Part shown: in pieces, positions 1 through 8,396 of the stretch
How positions within the stretch are numbered: position 1 is the first letter of the stretch
Layout: each line of letters begins with the position of its first letter
Origin: Frigoribacterium faeni
Lineage (GTDB): Bacteria; Actinomycetota; Actinomycetes; Actinomycetales; Microbacteriaceae
NCBI RefSeq assembly: GCF_011761235.1
Contig: NZ_JAAOYW010000002.1
Span: forward strand, 248,001-312,000
Direction: 5' to 3'
DNA length: 64,000 bases
Position numbers and translations under genes: made by a program
The notes under the pieces: generated by a model
What the model was told of the DNA's origin: nothing
Databases searched by the model: none
What the model saw: only the letters and a program-made list of their open reading frames with translations

Positions 1-1092
1 GGCGACGAAGAGCAGCACGCGGCGGTGGGTCTCGTTCGGCGAGCGGATGCCGATGCGCGAGGCGGTGTCGGGGTCGAGGGCGCGCTGCTGCTCGGCGAGC
101 TCGCGGACGCCGGCGTCGGCCGGGGTGTCGGCCTCGTCGAGGGTGAGCGTGCCGCCGATGCGGCTCGTCGCGCGGTGCAGGCCGAGCAGCACGTGCTCGG
201 AGGCGATCTCGGCGGCGGCGCGCGTCACCTCGGCGGTGACGTGCGGGTTGCCGTCGCGGTCGCCCCCGATCCAGCTGCTGAAGCGCATGAACGCGGGCGC
301 GGCGACGGGCTGCCGGCCGGCTCCGTCGCCGTTGAGGCGGTCGTCGAGCACGCGGTAGACGTGCGGCACGACCTCGAACAGGGTCTGGTCGAAGACGTTC
401 ATCGCCGTGCGGACCTCGTCGAGCGGGGTCGGGCGGGTCGTGCGCAGCGGCGAGGTGCGCCAGAGCACGTCGATCTCCTCGAGGAGGCGGCGCTCGGTCT
501 CGAGCAGGTCGGCGGTGCTCTGCGCCGAGTCGCGCTCGTCGAGCAGGTCGCTGATGCGGCGGATCGTGCTGGCGACCGCCCGACGGCGGGCCTCGGTGGG
601 GTGCGCGGTGAAGACGGGCTGGAACCGCAGCTCCTGCAGGCGGGCCGACGCCTCCTCGGCCCCCAGCTCGTCGACGAGCCGCTCGACCGCGGCGGGCAAC
701 GAGTCGGCGCGCTCGCGGCGGCGGCGCAGCACGCGGACGCGGTGGTGCTCCTCGGCGAGGTTCGACAGGTGGAAGTACACGGTGAAGGCACGCGCGACCT
801 GCTCGGCGCGCTGCTGGTCGAGCTCGGCGACGATCTCGCCGGCGCGGTCGACCGGCTCGGCGGAGTCGGTCTTGCCGGCGTGGCCCGCGGCGGCGTCCTC
901 GTAGGCCGAGATGACGGCGGCGCGCAGCCGCTCGACGTCGGCGAGCAGGTCGGGGCCGCCGGCCTCGGTGAGCACGCGTCCGAGCAGGCTGCCCAGGAAG
1001 CTGACGTCGGCGCGCAGGTCGGTGTCGACCGCCCCTCGGACGTCGTCTCGGCTGGCTCCGTCGGGTCGCTTCGCGGTGTCGGTGTCGGTCAC
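1..1092 (-). CDS. ppc: Phosphoenolpyruvate carboxylase, N-terminal part (runs off the left edge)
   Basis: PEP carboxylase makes oxaloacetate from PEP and bicarbonate, an anaplerotic reaction in the cytoplasm. The 364 residues seen here are the N-terminal ~40% of a family that is usually 880-930 residues; the C-terminal part lies outside the window. Diagnostic stretches are VFTAHPTEARRR, which carries the catalytic histidine region, and WIGGDRDGNPHVT. A GTG at 1092 is chosen because an upstream ATG in another register meets a stop at once and the reading is continuous from here. The first residues are Asp/Thr-rich, then the conserved LGxLLGxVLxE region begins at about residue 35. The gene points away from the HTH/MFS pair and is probably its own transcription unit. 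Confidence 0.93.
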   Translation of the reverse strand, partial: MTDTDTAKRPDGASRDDVRGAVDTDLRADVSFLGSLLGRVLTEAGGPDLLADVERLRAAVISAYEDAAAGHAGKTDSAEPVDRAGEIVAELDQQRAEQVARAFTVYFHLSNLAEEHHRVRVLRRRRERADSLPAAVERLVDELGAEEASARLQELRFQPVFTAHPTEARRRAVASTIRRISDLLDERDSAQSTADLLETERRLLEEIDVLWRTSPLRTTRPTPLDEVRTAMNVFDQTLFEVVPHVYRVLDDRLNGDGAGRQPVAAPAFMRFSSWIGGDRDGNPHVTAEVTRAAAEIASEHVLLGLHRATSRIGGTLTLDEADTPADAGVRELAEQQRALDPDTASRIGIRSPNETHRRVLLFVA

Positions 1093-1158
1093 GGGACCAT
1101 CATGGACGAACTCGGGGCCGGATGACGCCGTGTTCGCGTCCTGCTGCGTGCCCGCGGC

Positions 1159-1545
1159 CTAGAACCAGCGGCGGATGACCTGGTCGAACACGTTCTTCGC
1201 GACGCCGAGGGGGCCGGGCAGCGGCTCGCCGTCGTCCCGGCCGACCGCCCTCAGGAGGGCGAGCTGCGCCTCCTCGTACTGCTCGGCCTCGTCCTCGGAG
1301 AGGTCGGAAGGGGCGTCGCGGCGGGCGCGCGCCAGGGCCTCGAGCTGGCGCACGCTCCACCGCATGCCGACGGGCTGCGGCGCGGTCTCGATCAGCTGGT
1401 GCAGGTCGACGTCCGACCGGCGGCCCCGCGGGTCGGCGGCCGCGCGGACCAGGTCGGTGAGGCCCCGCAGGCTCGCCTCGGTGCCGTGGGCGTCCTGCAC
1501 GCGGCGGGCGCGGCTGCACAGGTCATAGAGCAGTGCCTCGTCCAT
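1159..1545 (-). CDS. Small conserved-type hypothetical protein
   Basis: This gene encodes 128 residues and I do not recognise a family. The start MDEALLYDL at 1545 is preceded by GGGGAGAG at good spacing, so upstream in-frame methionines are rejected. The protein is charged, looks largely helical and shows no membrane segment or signal peptide. It ends in KNVFDQVIRRWF, an aromatic-basic tail. It lies upstream of ppc on the same strand with a 66-bp gap, so the two could be cotranscribed, but nothing in the sequence ties it to carbon metabolism. Confidence 0.7.
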   Translation of the reverse strand: MDEALLYDLCSRARRVQDAHGTEASLRGLTDLVRAAADPRGRRSDVDLHQLIETAPQPVGMRWSVRQLEALARARRDAPSDLSEDEAEQYEEAQLALLRAVGRDDGEPLPGPLGVAKNVFDQVIRRWF

Positions 1546-1655
1546 GGGCTCTCCCCTCGTCTCTCCGACATGCAGCATGCCAGAGACGAGGGGCGGCGTC
1601 CACGACCCCCAAAGACACATTTGACGGTGGGGCCCCGGCGGCGCACGCTGGGCAC

Positions 1656-2180
1656 GTGACCGAACTCGACGAACTCCGCGCGACCGCCCACCCGATCCGG
1701 CTGCGCCTGCTCTCGCTGCTCACGGGCGTCGCCCTCAGCGCGGCCGAGGCGGGCCGCGAGCTCGGCCTGTCGCAGGCGACCGCGAGCTACCACCTGCGGG
1801 TGCTCGAGCGCGTCGGGCTCGTCTCGGTCGTCGAGGTCGTGCGGGTGCGCGGCGGCGACGCGAAGCGCTACCGGCACCGGTCGTCGGCGGAGCCGTTCCC
1901 CCTCCGCCCCTCGCCCGCGGTCGCGGGGGGCGACGAGGAACGCGCGCAGTACGTCGAGGCGCTGGCCGACGAGCTGCGTCGCCGCTCGCGGCAGCGCGTC
2001 GCCGGCCCGCAGGTCTCGACCGACGCCGAGCTGTGGGTCGACCCTGAGACCTGGCAGCGCGTGGTGCAGCACGTCGGCCGGGCCTCCGCGGCCCTGCACG
2101 CGGCGGCGCGTCCGCCCCGCACGCCCGGCACCGTGCCGGTGTCGATGACGGCCGCGCTGTTCCCGCTGAGGCGACCGTGA
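1656..2180 (+). CDS. ArsR-like winged-helix transcriptional regulator
   Basis: A 174-residue DNA-binding protein. Residues 5-75 form a winged helix: ATAHPIRLRLLSLL is the ArsR-type first helix and LSQATASYHLRVLERVGL the recognition helix, followed by a wing with RVRGGDAKRYR. The C-terminal half is poorly conserved and probably mediates dimerisation or ligand sensing. No CxC metal-binding pair is visible in the recognition helix, so metal sensing is unlikely. The GTG start at 1656 begins with VTELDELR. The stop overlaps the GTG of the following transporter gene (GTGA), so the two are translationally coupled and the regulator probably controls the exporter. Confidence 0.88.
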   Translation: MTELDELRATAHPIRLRLLSLLTGVALSAAEAGRELGLSQATASYHLRVLERVGLVSVVEVVRVRGGDAKRYRHRSSAEPFPLRPSPAVAGGDEERAQYVEALADELRRRSRQRVAGPQVSTDAELWVDPETWQRVVQHVGRASAALHAAARPPRTPGTVPVSMTAALFPLRRP

Positions 2181-3481
2181 CCCGGGACGCAGGAGGCGCC
2201 TCCTCGGCCCCCGGGACGCGCACCGGCCGCGCCGGCCCGCTCGCGCGCCCCGCGTTCCGCTGGCTGCTCGCGGCGCGCACGACCAGCGTGCTCGGCAACG
2301 CCGTCGCCCCGATCGCCCTCGCCTTCGCCGTGCTCGACCTCACCGGGTCGGCCGCCGACCTCGGGCTCGTCGTCGCCGCGCGCTCCGTGGCGAACGTGGC
2401 GGTGCTGCTGCTCGGCGGGGTGGTCGCCGACCGGCTGCCGCGCGACGTCGTGCTCGTGGGCACGTCGCTCGCCGCCGCCGCGACCCAGGGCGTCGTCGCC
2501 GCGCTCGTGCTGACGGGGTCGGCGACGATCCCCTCGCTCGTCGTGCTGGGCGTGCTCAACGGCGCCGTCGCCGCCGTGAGCCTGCCGGCGGCGGCGGCCC
2601 TGGTGCCCGAGACGGTGCCCGTCGAGCAGCTGCGCCCCGCGAACGCGCTGCTGCGACTGGGCCTGAACGGCGGCAGCATCGTCGGCGCCTCCGTCGGGGC
2701 GGCCGTCGTCGCGGTCGTCGGGCCCGGCTGGGGGCTGGCCGTCGACGCCGCGGGCTTCGCGCTGGCCGCCCTGCTCTTCACGCGACTACGGCTGCCGCGG
2801 GGCGCTCGGGGCGAGGCGGCGGCCGCGGCCGGGCCGGGTCTCGGCTCGGTGCCCGCCGCCTCCGCGCCGTCCGTGCTCGCCGACCTGCGCGAGGGGTGGC
2901 AGGAGTTCCGCAGCCGGTCGTGGGTGTGGATCGTCGTGGTGCAGTTCGCCGTGCTCAACGCCGCCTTCGTCGGGGCGACGACCGTGCTGGGGCCCCTCGT
3001 GGCCGACCAGTCGTTCGGCCGCGCCGCCTGGGGCCTCGTCGTCGCCGCCCAGGCCGTGGGGCTGGCGGTGGGCGCGGTGCTCGCCCTGCGCTGGCGGCCC
3101 CGGCAGGCGCTCGGCGTCGGCGTCGCGCTCATGGCGGTGACGGCCGTGCCGGTCGCGGCGCTCGGCCTCGCCCCCGCGCTGCCCGTGCTGCTCGTGGCGT
3201 TCGGGCTGGGCGGGGTCGCCCTCGAGGTGTTCGCCATCGCCTGGGACCAGTCGCTGCAGACCAGGGTGCCGCGCGAGGCGCTCTCGCGGGTCTACTCGTA
3301 CGACATGGTCGGGTCGTTCGTGGCCGTGCCGCTCGGCGAGGTGCTCGTCGGCCCCGCCGCCCACGTGTTCGGCACCGCCCCGACGCTCGTCGCCTGCGCG
3401 ACGGTCATCGTCGTCGCGACCGCGGCGGCCGTGTCGACCCGCAGCGTGCGGCAGCTGACGGTCGAGGTGCCGGCGCCCTGA
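2177..3481 (+). CDS. Major facilitator superfamily transporter, EntS/MFS_3-like
   Basis: A 434-residue inner-membrane protein with about twelve hydrophobic segments. The N-terminal half contains FRWLLAARTTSVLGNAVAPIA and the loop VVADRLPRDVVLV, which matches the MFS motif A region (GxxxDRxxRR) between helices 2 and 3. The two six-helix halves are separated by an Ala/Gly-rich loop near residues 210-235. The fold resembles MFS_3 drug or siderophore exporters; the substrate cannot be deduced. It overlaps the upstream ArsR-like gene by four bases (GTGA), so expression is coupled. A GC-rich hairpin lies a few tens of bases after the stop, near 3509-3531, and may end the operon. Confidence 0.87.
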   Translation: MTRDAGGASSAPGTRTGRAGPLARPAFRWLLAARTTSVLGNAVAPIALAFAVLDLTGSAADLGLVVAARSVANVAVLLLGGVVADRLPRDVVLVGTSLAAAATQGVVAALVLTGSATIPSLVVLGVLNGAVAAVSLPAAAALVPETVPVEQLRPANALLRLGLNGGSIVGASVGAAVVAVVGPGWGLAVDAAGFALAALLFTRLRLPRGARGEAAAAAGPGLGSVPAASAPSVLADLREGWQEFRSRSWVWIVVVQFAVLNAAFVGATTVLGPLVADQSFGRAAWGLVVAAQAVGLAVGAVLALRWRPRQALGVGVALMAVTAVPVAALGLAPALPVLLVAFGLGGVALEVFAIAWDQSLQTRVPREALSRVYSYDMVGSFVAVPLGEVLVGPAAHVFGTAPTLVACATVIVVATAAAVSTRSVRQLTVEVPAP

Positions 3482-3553
3482 CGCCGCCCGGGCGGAGGGG
3501 GCGGACGGGCACCGCCGCCCGTGCCCCCCGTTCGGGTACTGGACAGGGGGGTC

Positions 3554-3582
3554 TTGTTATCGGCTGGGGACGGACGTACGGT
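3554..3582 (+). promoter_or_regulatory. Candidate sigma70-type promoter for the GH16 gene
   Basis: TTGTTA at 3554-3559 and TACGGT at 3577-3582 are separated by 17 bp, about 40 bp upstream of the GH16 start. The -10 box departs from TATAAT at two positions. Confidence 0.45.
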
Positions 3583-3622
3583 GCCGGGAGGCGACGACGA
3601 CGTCGCCGGAGACGAGACGACC

Positions 3623-4486
3623 ATGCACAGACGCACTCGGACACTCATCGCGGCAGGAGCCGCAGCCACCCTGGTGGGGACGGTGCTGCCGTCGCTGGCG
3701 GCACAGTCGGCGCCCGACCCGACCGGGAGCGACCGGCTCTCGGCGACCGCCGCCTCCTCGACGTCGCAGCAGGCGGCCGTCTGGTCGCAGGACTTCGACG
3801 GCGCCGCGGGCAGCGCGCCCGACCCGGCCGTGTGGAACCTCGAGACCGGGGGCGGCGGCTGGGGCAACGGCGAGCTGCAGAACTACACGGCCTCCCGCGC
3901 GAACTCGGCGCTCGACGGCCAGGGCAACCTCGTCGTCACCGCGAAGCGCGAGGGCGACGGCTCGTACACCTCGGCCCGGCTGACGACGCAGGGGAAGTAC
4001 GCGGCCCAGTACGGGCGGGTGGAGGCGCGCATCCAGATCCCCCGCGGGCAGGGCATCTGGCCCGCGTTCTGGATGCTCGGCGCCGACCTGCCGAGCAACC
4101 CGTGGCCGGGCTCCGGCGAGATCGACGTGATGGAGAACGTCGGCTTCGAGCCGCACCGCGTGCACGGCACCGTGCACGGCCCCGGCTACTCGGGAGGCGA
4201 GGGGCTGACGAGCACCTGGCAGCACCCGCGGGGCTGGTCGATCGCCGACGACTTCCACACCTTCGCGGTCGACTGGGCACCGGGCTCGATCACCTGGTCG
4301 GTCGACGGCCAGGTGTACCACCAGGTCACCCCGGCGAGCACCGGCGGCGACCCGTGGGTGTTCGACAAGCCGTTCTTCATCGTGCTCAACGTGGCCGTGG
4401 GAGGCGCCTGGCCGGGATACCCGGACGGCACGACCCAGCTCCCGCAGCAGATGAAGATCGACTACGTGAGGGTCACCTCGCGCTGA
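3623..4486 (+). CDS. Secreted glycoside hydrolase family 16 endo-beta-1,3-glucanase-like
   Basis: GH16 enzymes hydrolyse beta-1,3(4)-glucans with retention of configuration. The 287-residue protein starts with a signal peptide (MHRRTRTLIAAGAAATLVGTV, cleavage probably after the AAQSA region near residue 30). A single GH16 jelly-roll domain fills residues ~52-285. The catalytic motif GEIDVMENVG puts the nucleophile at Glu166 and the acid/base at Glu171. Conserved aromatic stretches follow, such as FHTFAVDWAPGSITW and FFIVLNVAVGGAWPG. No carbohydrate-binding module is attached, so this is a minimal laminarinase-type enzyme, plausibly for plant or fungal glucan. It is a single-gene unit with its own promoter and converges on the TetR gene. 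Confidence 0.93.
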   Translation: MHRRTRTLIAAGAAATLVGTVLPSLAAQSAPDPTGSDRLSATAASSTSQQAAVWSQDFDGAAGSAPDPAVWNLETGGGGWGNGELQNYTASRANSALDGQGNLVVTAKREGDGSYTSARLTTQGKYAAQYGRVEARIQIPRGQGIWPAFWMLGADLPSNPWPGSGEIDVMENVGFEPHRVHGTVHGPGYSGGEGLTSTWQHPRGWSIADDFHTFAVDWAPGSITWSVDGQVYHQVTPASTGGDPWVFDKPFFIVLNVAVGGAWPGYPDGTTQLPQQMKIDYVRVTSR

Positions 4487-4499
4487 GCCGAGGCCGGCG

Positions 4500-5069
4500 T
4501 CAGGGCCGGACGCGCAGCCCGTCGAGCAGGAGGCGGACCATCGCGTTCGGCGAGCCGTCCGCCGACGGAGCCCGGTGGCTGAGGTCGCCGACCGCCTGCA
4601 GCAGCTCGAGCGGGTCGACGCCGGGGCGGACCTCGCCCGCCTCGACCGCGGCGTCGAGGAGCGAGCTGATGGCGGGGCCCAGCCGGTCGCGGAAGTAGCC
4701 GGGCAGGGCGTCGAACGCCGGGTCGCCCGACCGCAGCGCGGCCGACAGCCCCTGCTTCGTCGCCACGAACGACGTGAAGCGGGTGATCCAGAGGTCGAGG
4801 GCCCGCCAGGGGGCGTGCTCGGCCAGCAGCTCGTCGGCCGCGGCCGCCGTGGCGTCGATCTCGGTCGTGAAGACGGCCGACACCAGGGCCGCCCGGTTGG
4901 GGAAGTGCCGGTAGAGCGTGCCGACGCCGACCCCCGCCTCGGCCGCGACGTCCCGCGCCGGCGCGTCGACGCCCGCCCGGGCGAAGACGGCGCGGGCCGC
5001 GACGAGCAGGGCGTCGAGGTTCTGCTGCGCGTCGGCACGCACGCGACGCGGGGCGGGAGAAGCGGACAC
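4500..5069 (-). CDS. TetR/AcrR family repressor
   Basis: 189 residues. The N-terminal helix-turn-helix reads LVAARAVFARAGV ... AAEAGVGVGTLYRHFPNRAALV, the standard TetR signature; the rest is a helical ligand-binding and dimerisation domain. GTG at 5069 is preferred over the upstream ATG at 5138, because the longer reading would run through two perfect operators and because AAGGGG lies about 8 bases before the GTG. It is divergent from an aldo-keto reductase, and the shared region carries two palindromes, so autorepression and control of the reductase are likely. The inducer is unknown. Confidence 0.92.
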   Translation of the reverse strand: MSASPAPRRVRADAQQNLDALLVAARAVFARAGVDAPARDVAAEAGVGVGTLYRHFPNRAALVSAVFTTEIDATAAAADELLAEHAPWRALDLWITRFTSFVATKQGLSAALRSGDPAFDALPGYFRDRLGPAISSLLDAAVEAGEVRPGVDPLELLQAVGDLSHRAPSADGSPNAMVRLLLDGLRVRP

Positions 5070-5080
5070 GGAGGCACCCC

Positions 5081-5110
5081 TTGCGAAAGCGGAACAGTGT
5101 TCCGTATAGT
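5081..5110 (+). promoter_or_regulatory. Promoter of the aldo-keto reductase gene
   Basis: TTGCGA (5081-5086) and TATAGT (5105-5110) are 18 bp apart. The left TetR operator fills most of the spacer, so repressor binding would block RNA polymerase directly. Confidence 0.6.
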
Positions 5111-5136
5111 CGGACGAGAGCGGAACGACGTTCCGC
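5090..5136. promoter_or_regulatory. Two perfect palindromic TetR operators
   Basis: CGGAACAGTGTTCCG at 5090-5104 is a perfect 7-1-7 palindrome and GCGGAACGACGTTCCGC at 5120-5136 a perfect 8-1-8 palindrome. They share CGGAAC/GTTCCG arms and their centres are 31 bp apart, three helical turns, so two dimers would sit on the same DNA face. They lie between the divergent TetR and aldo-keto reductase genes. Confidence 0.85.
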
Positions 5137-5160
5137 ATCCGACTCTACAGGAGGACCCCC

Positions 5161-6183
5161 ATGCAGCACCGCACCCTCGGCCGCACCGGCATCCAGGTGA
5201 CGCCCTTCGCCCTCGGCGCCATGATGCTCGGCTCGTTCGGCAACCCGGACAGGGATGAGGGGGTGCGCATCGTGCGCCGCGCCCTCGACGCCGGGATCAA
5301 CCTCGTCGACACGGCCGACCGCTACGGCGACTCGGAGGAGGTCGTCGGCGAGGCCCTCGTCGGCCGGCGCGACGAGGTCGTCCTCGCGACGAAGTTCTGG
5401 GGTCCCGTCGACGACGACGTGAACCACCGCGGCGCGTCGCGGCGCTGGATCGTCCAGGCCGTCGAGCGCTCGCTCCGCGCCCTGCGCACCGACTACATCG
5501 ACCTCTACCAGCTGCACCGGCCCGACCCCGAGACCGACGTCGACGAGACGCTGTCGGCGCTCAGCGACCTCGTGCGCCAGGGCAAGGTGCGGGCCATCGG
5601 CACCTCGTCGATGCGCGGCTCGGAGATCGTCGAGGCCCAGTGGGCCTCGGAGCGACGCGGGCACGAGCGCTTCCGCACCGAACAGCCCAACTACTCGATG
5701 CTCGACCGCGAGATCGAGCGCGAGATCCTGCCCGTGGCCCAGCGGTACGGCATGGGCACCCTCGTCTACAGCCCGCTCGCGGGCGGCGCGCTCTCGGGCA
5801 GGTACCGGGCCGGCCAGGCCAACGAGAACTTCCGGGCGAGCACCGGCATGCGGCACTTCCGTGACGAGCGCCGCCTGGCCGCGATCGAGCAGCTGATCGC
5901 CCTGGCGGACGAGCTCGGGATGCCCCTCGCGCACCTCGCCATGGCCTTCACGCTCGCCCACCCGGGCGTCACGTCGGCCATCGCCGGCCCCCGCACCATG
6001 GAGCAGCTCGAGGCCACCCTCGCGGGCGCCGACGTCAGCCTGTCCGACGAGGTGCTCGACCGGATCGACCAGATCGTGCCCCCGGGCGAGAGCGTCGGCG
6101 CGATGGACATGGTCTACCGCGGCCCGGAGGTCGGCGACCCGTCGCTGCGTCGTCGCCCGGTCGGCTCGCGCTCGGCCGCCTGA
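5161..6183 (+). CDS. Aldo/keto reductase
   Basis: A 340-residue NADPH-dependent oxidoreductase with a TIM-barrel fold. The catalytic tetrad can be followed: Asp and Tyr in VDTADRYGDSEE, Lys in VLATKFWG, and His in YQLHRPDP. The N-terminal strand pattern (MQHRTLGRTGIQVTPFALGAMMLG) and the C-terminal cofactor region (AIAGPRTMEQLEATL) are typical of the AKR11/AKR12-like group. An AGGAGG-type ribosome-binding site precedes the ATG. It is transcribed divergently from a TetR gene with two operators in between, which suggests an inducible detoxification or sugar-aldehyde role; the substrate is not predictable. Confidence 0.93.
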   Translation: MQHRTLGRTGIQVTPFALGAMMLGSFGNPDRDEGVRIVRRALDAGINLVDTADRYGDSEEVVGEALVGRRDEVVLATKFWGPVDDDVNHRGASRRWIVQAVERSLRALRTDYIDLYQLHRPDPETDVDETLSALSDLVRQGKVRAIGTSSMRGSEIVEAQWASERRGHERFRTEQPNYSMLDREIEREILPVAQRYGMGTLVYSPLAGGALSGRYRAGQANENFRASTGMRHFRDERRLAAIEQLIALADELGMPLAHLAMAFTLAHPGVTSAIAGPRTMEQLEATLAGADVSLSDEVLDRIDQIVPPGESVGAMDMVYRGPEVGDPSLRRRPVGSRSAA

Positions 6184-6194
6184 CTCCGGAGGGG

Positions 6195-6235
6195 CCGGCC
6201 CCCACGGCGGCGTGCGACGCCGCGGAGGGGGCCGG
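6195..6235. terminator. Bidirectional terminator between convergent genes
   Basis: CCGGCCCCC (6195-6203) pairs with GGGGGCCGG (6227-6235), enclosing a second smaller stem (GGCGT/ACGCC). It sits between the convergent aldo-keto reductase and dicarboxylate carrier genes. There is no T-run, as is usual in high-GC actinobacteria. Confidence 0.65.
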
Positions 6236-6240
6236 GCCGG

Positions 6241-7773
6241 TCAGCGGCGGGCGACGCGGTCGTCGTGCCCGACGATCGTGCGCACCGTGTCGGTCGAGAT
6301 GCGGTCGTCGCGAGCGGTGCCCGTCGAGGCGGCCGCCGCCTCCTCGGCTCCCGCCCCCGTGGCGGCGGCGTGGGCCGCCTCGCCGTGGCCGTCGGCGCTC
6401 ATGGTCGACTCGTCGAAGGGCGAGTCGCCGCCGAGCACGCGCTCGACCTGGCCCTTGTCGACCTCGCCGGTCCAGGTGCCGACGAGCAGGGTCGCGACCG
6501 CGTTGCCCGTGAAGTTCGTCAGGGCCCGCGCCTCGGACATGAAGCGGTCGATGCCGACGATCACGCCGACGCCGTCGACGAGGTCGGGCCGGTGCGCCTG
6601 CAGCCCGCCGGCGAGGGTGGCGATGCCGGCGCCGGTGACGCCCGCGGCGCCCTTCGACGCGATCATCATGAACAGCAGCAGCGACAGCTGCTCGCCCACG
6701 CTCAGCGGCGTGCCCATCGCGTTCGCGATGAAGAGCGACGCCATCGTCAGGTAGATCGCCGTGCCGTCGAGGTTGAACGAGTAGCCGGTGGGCACGGTGA
6801 TGCCGACCACGGGCTTCGAGACGCCGAGGTGCTCCATCTTCGCGATGAGGCGGGGCAGCGCGACCTCGCTCGACGACGTCGACACGATCAGCAGGTACTC
6901 GCGGCCCAGGTACTTCATGACCCGGAAGATGTTGATGCCCGTGACGAGCTTCAGCACGGTGCCCAGCACGCCCGCGACGAAGACGATGCACGTCACGTAG
7001 AAGGCGACCATCAGCGTCGCCAGGGCGACGATGGCCGCGACCCCGGTCTCGCCGACGACGGCCGCGATGGCGCCGAAGGCGCCGATCGGGGCGACCCACA
7101 TGATCATCGCGAGGATGCGGAACACGAGCACCTGCAGGTTGCGGACCCCTTCGAGGATCGTCGCGCCGCGCGCCCCCATCCGCTGCAGCGCGAAGCCGAC
7201 CAGCAGGGCGACGAACAGCGTCTGCAGGATCGACCCGCTCGTCAGCGACGAGACGAGCGTCTCGGGGATGATGCCGAGCAGGAACGCGGCGGTGCCGCCG
7301 GCCTCCTCGCTCGCCGGCGCCTCGTAGCCGGTGTTGCCGACCATCAGCCCCTCGCCCGGGTGGATCAGGTTGCCGACGACGAGGCCGATGGCCAGGGCGA
7401 AGGTCGACATGGCGATGAAGTAGCCGAGGGCCAGGCCGCCGACCTTGCCCACCGTCGCGGCCTTCGCGATCGAGCCGACCCCGAGCACGATGGTGCAGAA
7501 GATCACCGGCGCGATCATCATCGAGATGAGCGACACGAAGGCGGTGCCGATCGGCTTGAGCTGCACCGCGACGTCGGGCGCGGTCAGGCCGACGAGGATG
7601 CCGGCCCCCACCGCGACGATGACGGCGATGTAGAGCCAGTGCGACTTCTCGATGCGCCGGAGGCGCGCGAGGGGACGACGGGGAGGCTCGCCCGACGAGG
7701 CGGTGCGGCCGGGGCCGTCGGGGCGGTCGCTGCCGTCGGGGCGGGGCGTTCGGGCGGAGGGCGTCTTTGCCAT
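6241..7773 (-). CDS. dctA: Dicarboxylate/amino acid:cation symporter (DctA/DAACS family)
   Basis: A 510-residue inner-membrane carrier. After a ~55-residue Pro/Arg-rich cytoplasmic extension, the hydrophobic core begins with HWLYIAVIVAVGAGILVGL. The signature of the elevator-type DAACS fold is present: the serine-rich reentrant segment VSTSSSEVALPRLI and PTGYSFNLDGTAIYLTMAS, typical of C4-dicarboxylate carriers. The Glu-, Asp- and Ser-rich C-terminal tail is about 60 residues longer than in E. coli DctA. Start MAKTPSART at 7773 follows GAGGAAC. A CitA/DcuS-like two-component system is encoded next door, which supports a substrate such as succinate, fumarate or malate. A glutamate/aspartate substrate remains possible. 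Confidence 0.9.
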   Translation of the reverse strand: MAKTPSARTPRPDGSDRPDGPGRTASSGEPPRRPLARLRRIEKSHWLYIAVIVAVGAGILVGLTAPDVAVQLKPIGTAFVSLISMMIAPVIFCTIVLGVGSIAKAATVGKVGGLALGYFIAMSTFALAIGLVVGNLIHPGEGLMVGNTGYEAPASEEAGGTAAFLLGIIPETLVSSLTSGSILQTLFVALLVGFALQRMGARGATILEGVRNLQVLVFRILAMIMWVAPIGAFGAIAAVVGETGVAAIVALATLMVAFYVTCIVFVAGVLGTVLKLVTGINIFRVMKYLGREYLLIVSTSSSEVALPRLIAKMEHLGVSKPVVGITVPTGYSFNLDGTAIYLTMASLFIANAMGTPLSVGEQLSLLLFMMIASKGAAGVTGAGIATLAGGLQAHRPDLVDGVGVIVGIDRFMSEARALTNFTGNAVATLLVGTWTGEVDKGQVERVLGGDSPFDESTMSADGHGEAAHAAATGAGAEEAAAASTGTARDDRISTDTVRTIVGHDDRVARR

Positions 7774-7904
7774 CGGTCGTTCCTCGTGCTGGTGACCGGG
7801 ACGACGTCGTCGACCGGTCGGCGGGGTGGTCGGGCCATCTTGATCGGCCCGGGCGGCCGGCACGAGGTTGCGTTCATAGTGTTCGCGGCCGCGACGGCCC
7901 GCGC

Positions 7905-7940
7905 GGGGCGTCGGGGCGTCGGGGCGTCGGGGCGTCGGGG
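7905..7940. repeat. Tandem octamer GGGGCGTC, four copies
   Basis: Four consecutive GGGGCGTC units plus a GGGG remnant lie in the gap between the dctA start and the small NIPSNAP-like gene. Such an array can change length by slippage and sits upstream of both divergent genes. Confidence 0.85.
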
Positions 7941-7985
7941 CCTGCGTCGACCGTCGGCGTCGGGGGCGGTCGCTAGGGTGTCGCC

Positions 7986-8306
7986 ATGACCGACGACGCC
8001 GTGCCCCAGAAGACCGTCCAGCTGCGCCGCTACGAGCTCGCCCCCGGGGTGCTCGACGACTTCGTCGCGTGGTTCACCTCCCGGCTGGTGCCGGCCCGCA
8101 CCTCCTCGGGCTTCACGGTCGAGTTCGCCTACGCCGACCGCGAGGTCGACGAGTTCACCTGGGCCGTCAGTGCGCCCGGCGACGCCGAGGCGTTCCTCGC
8201 GCTCGAGGCCGACTACCTGGCCTCCGACGCGCGGGCCTCCGCGTTCGCGGGCGAGCCGCAGCGCGTCGCCGTGTCGCACGTGCGGCTGGTCGAGCCCGTC
8301 GTCTGA
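7986..8306 (+). CDS. Small NIPSNAP-like / dimeric alpha-beta barrel protein
   Basis: 106 residues. The pattern TVQLRRYELAPGVLDDFVAWF ... FTVEFAYADREVDEFTWAVSAPGDAEAFLALEADY resembles NIPSNAP and related dimeric alpha-beta barrel proteins, in which RRYxLxPG starts the first strand. Function unknown; such folds often act as small monooxygenases or stress proteins. No signal or membrane segment. ATG at 7986 opens the reading; it precedes the histidine kinase gene by 90 bp on the same strand but is probably not part of that operon. Confidence 0.65.
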   Translation: MTDDAVPQKTVQLRRYELAPGVLDDFVAWFTSRLVPARTSSGFTVEFAYADREVDEFTWAVSAPGDAEAFLALEADYLASDARASAFAGEPQRVAVSHVRLVEPVV

Positions 8307-8396
8307 GGTCGGGGCGGGCTTCCCGTCCCGCCTGTCCTGCCCGTCCTGCTGTTCGCCCGCCGACGCCCGCCCGCACCGTCGCGAGAGGAGTCCTCG

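Noticed and set aside
25-1125. Long open frames opposite the ppc gene
   Set aside because: They are shadows caused by high GC; the minus-strand frame carries the PEP carboxylase motifs.
5070-5138. N-terminal extension of the TetR protein to the ATG at 5138
   Set aside because: It would place coding sequence over both operators and lacks a ribosome-binding site.
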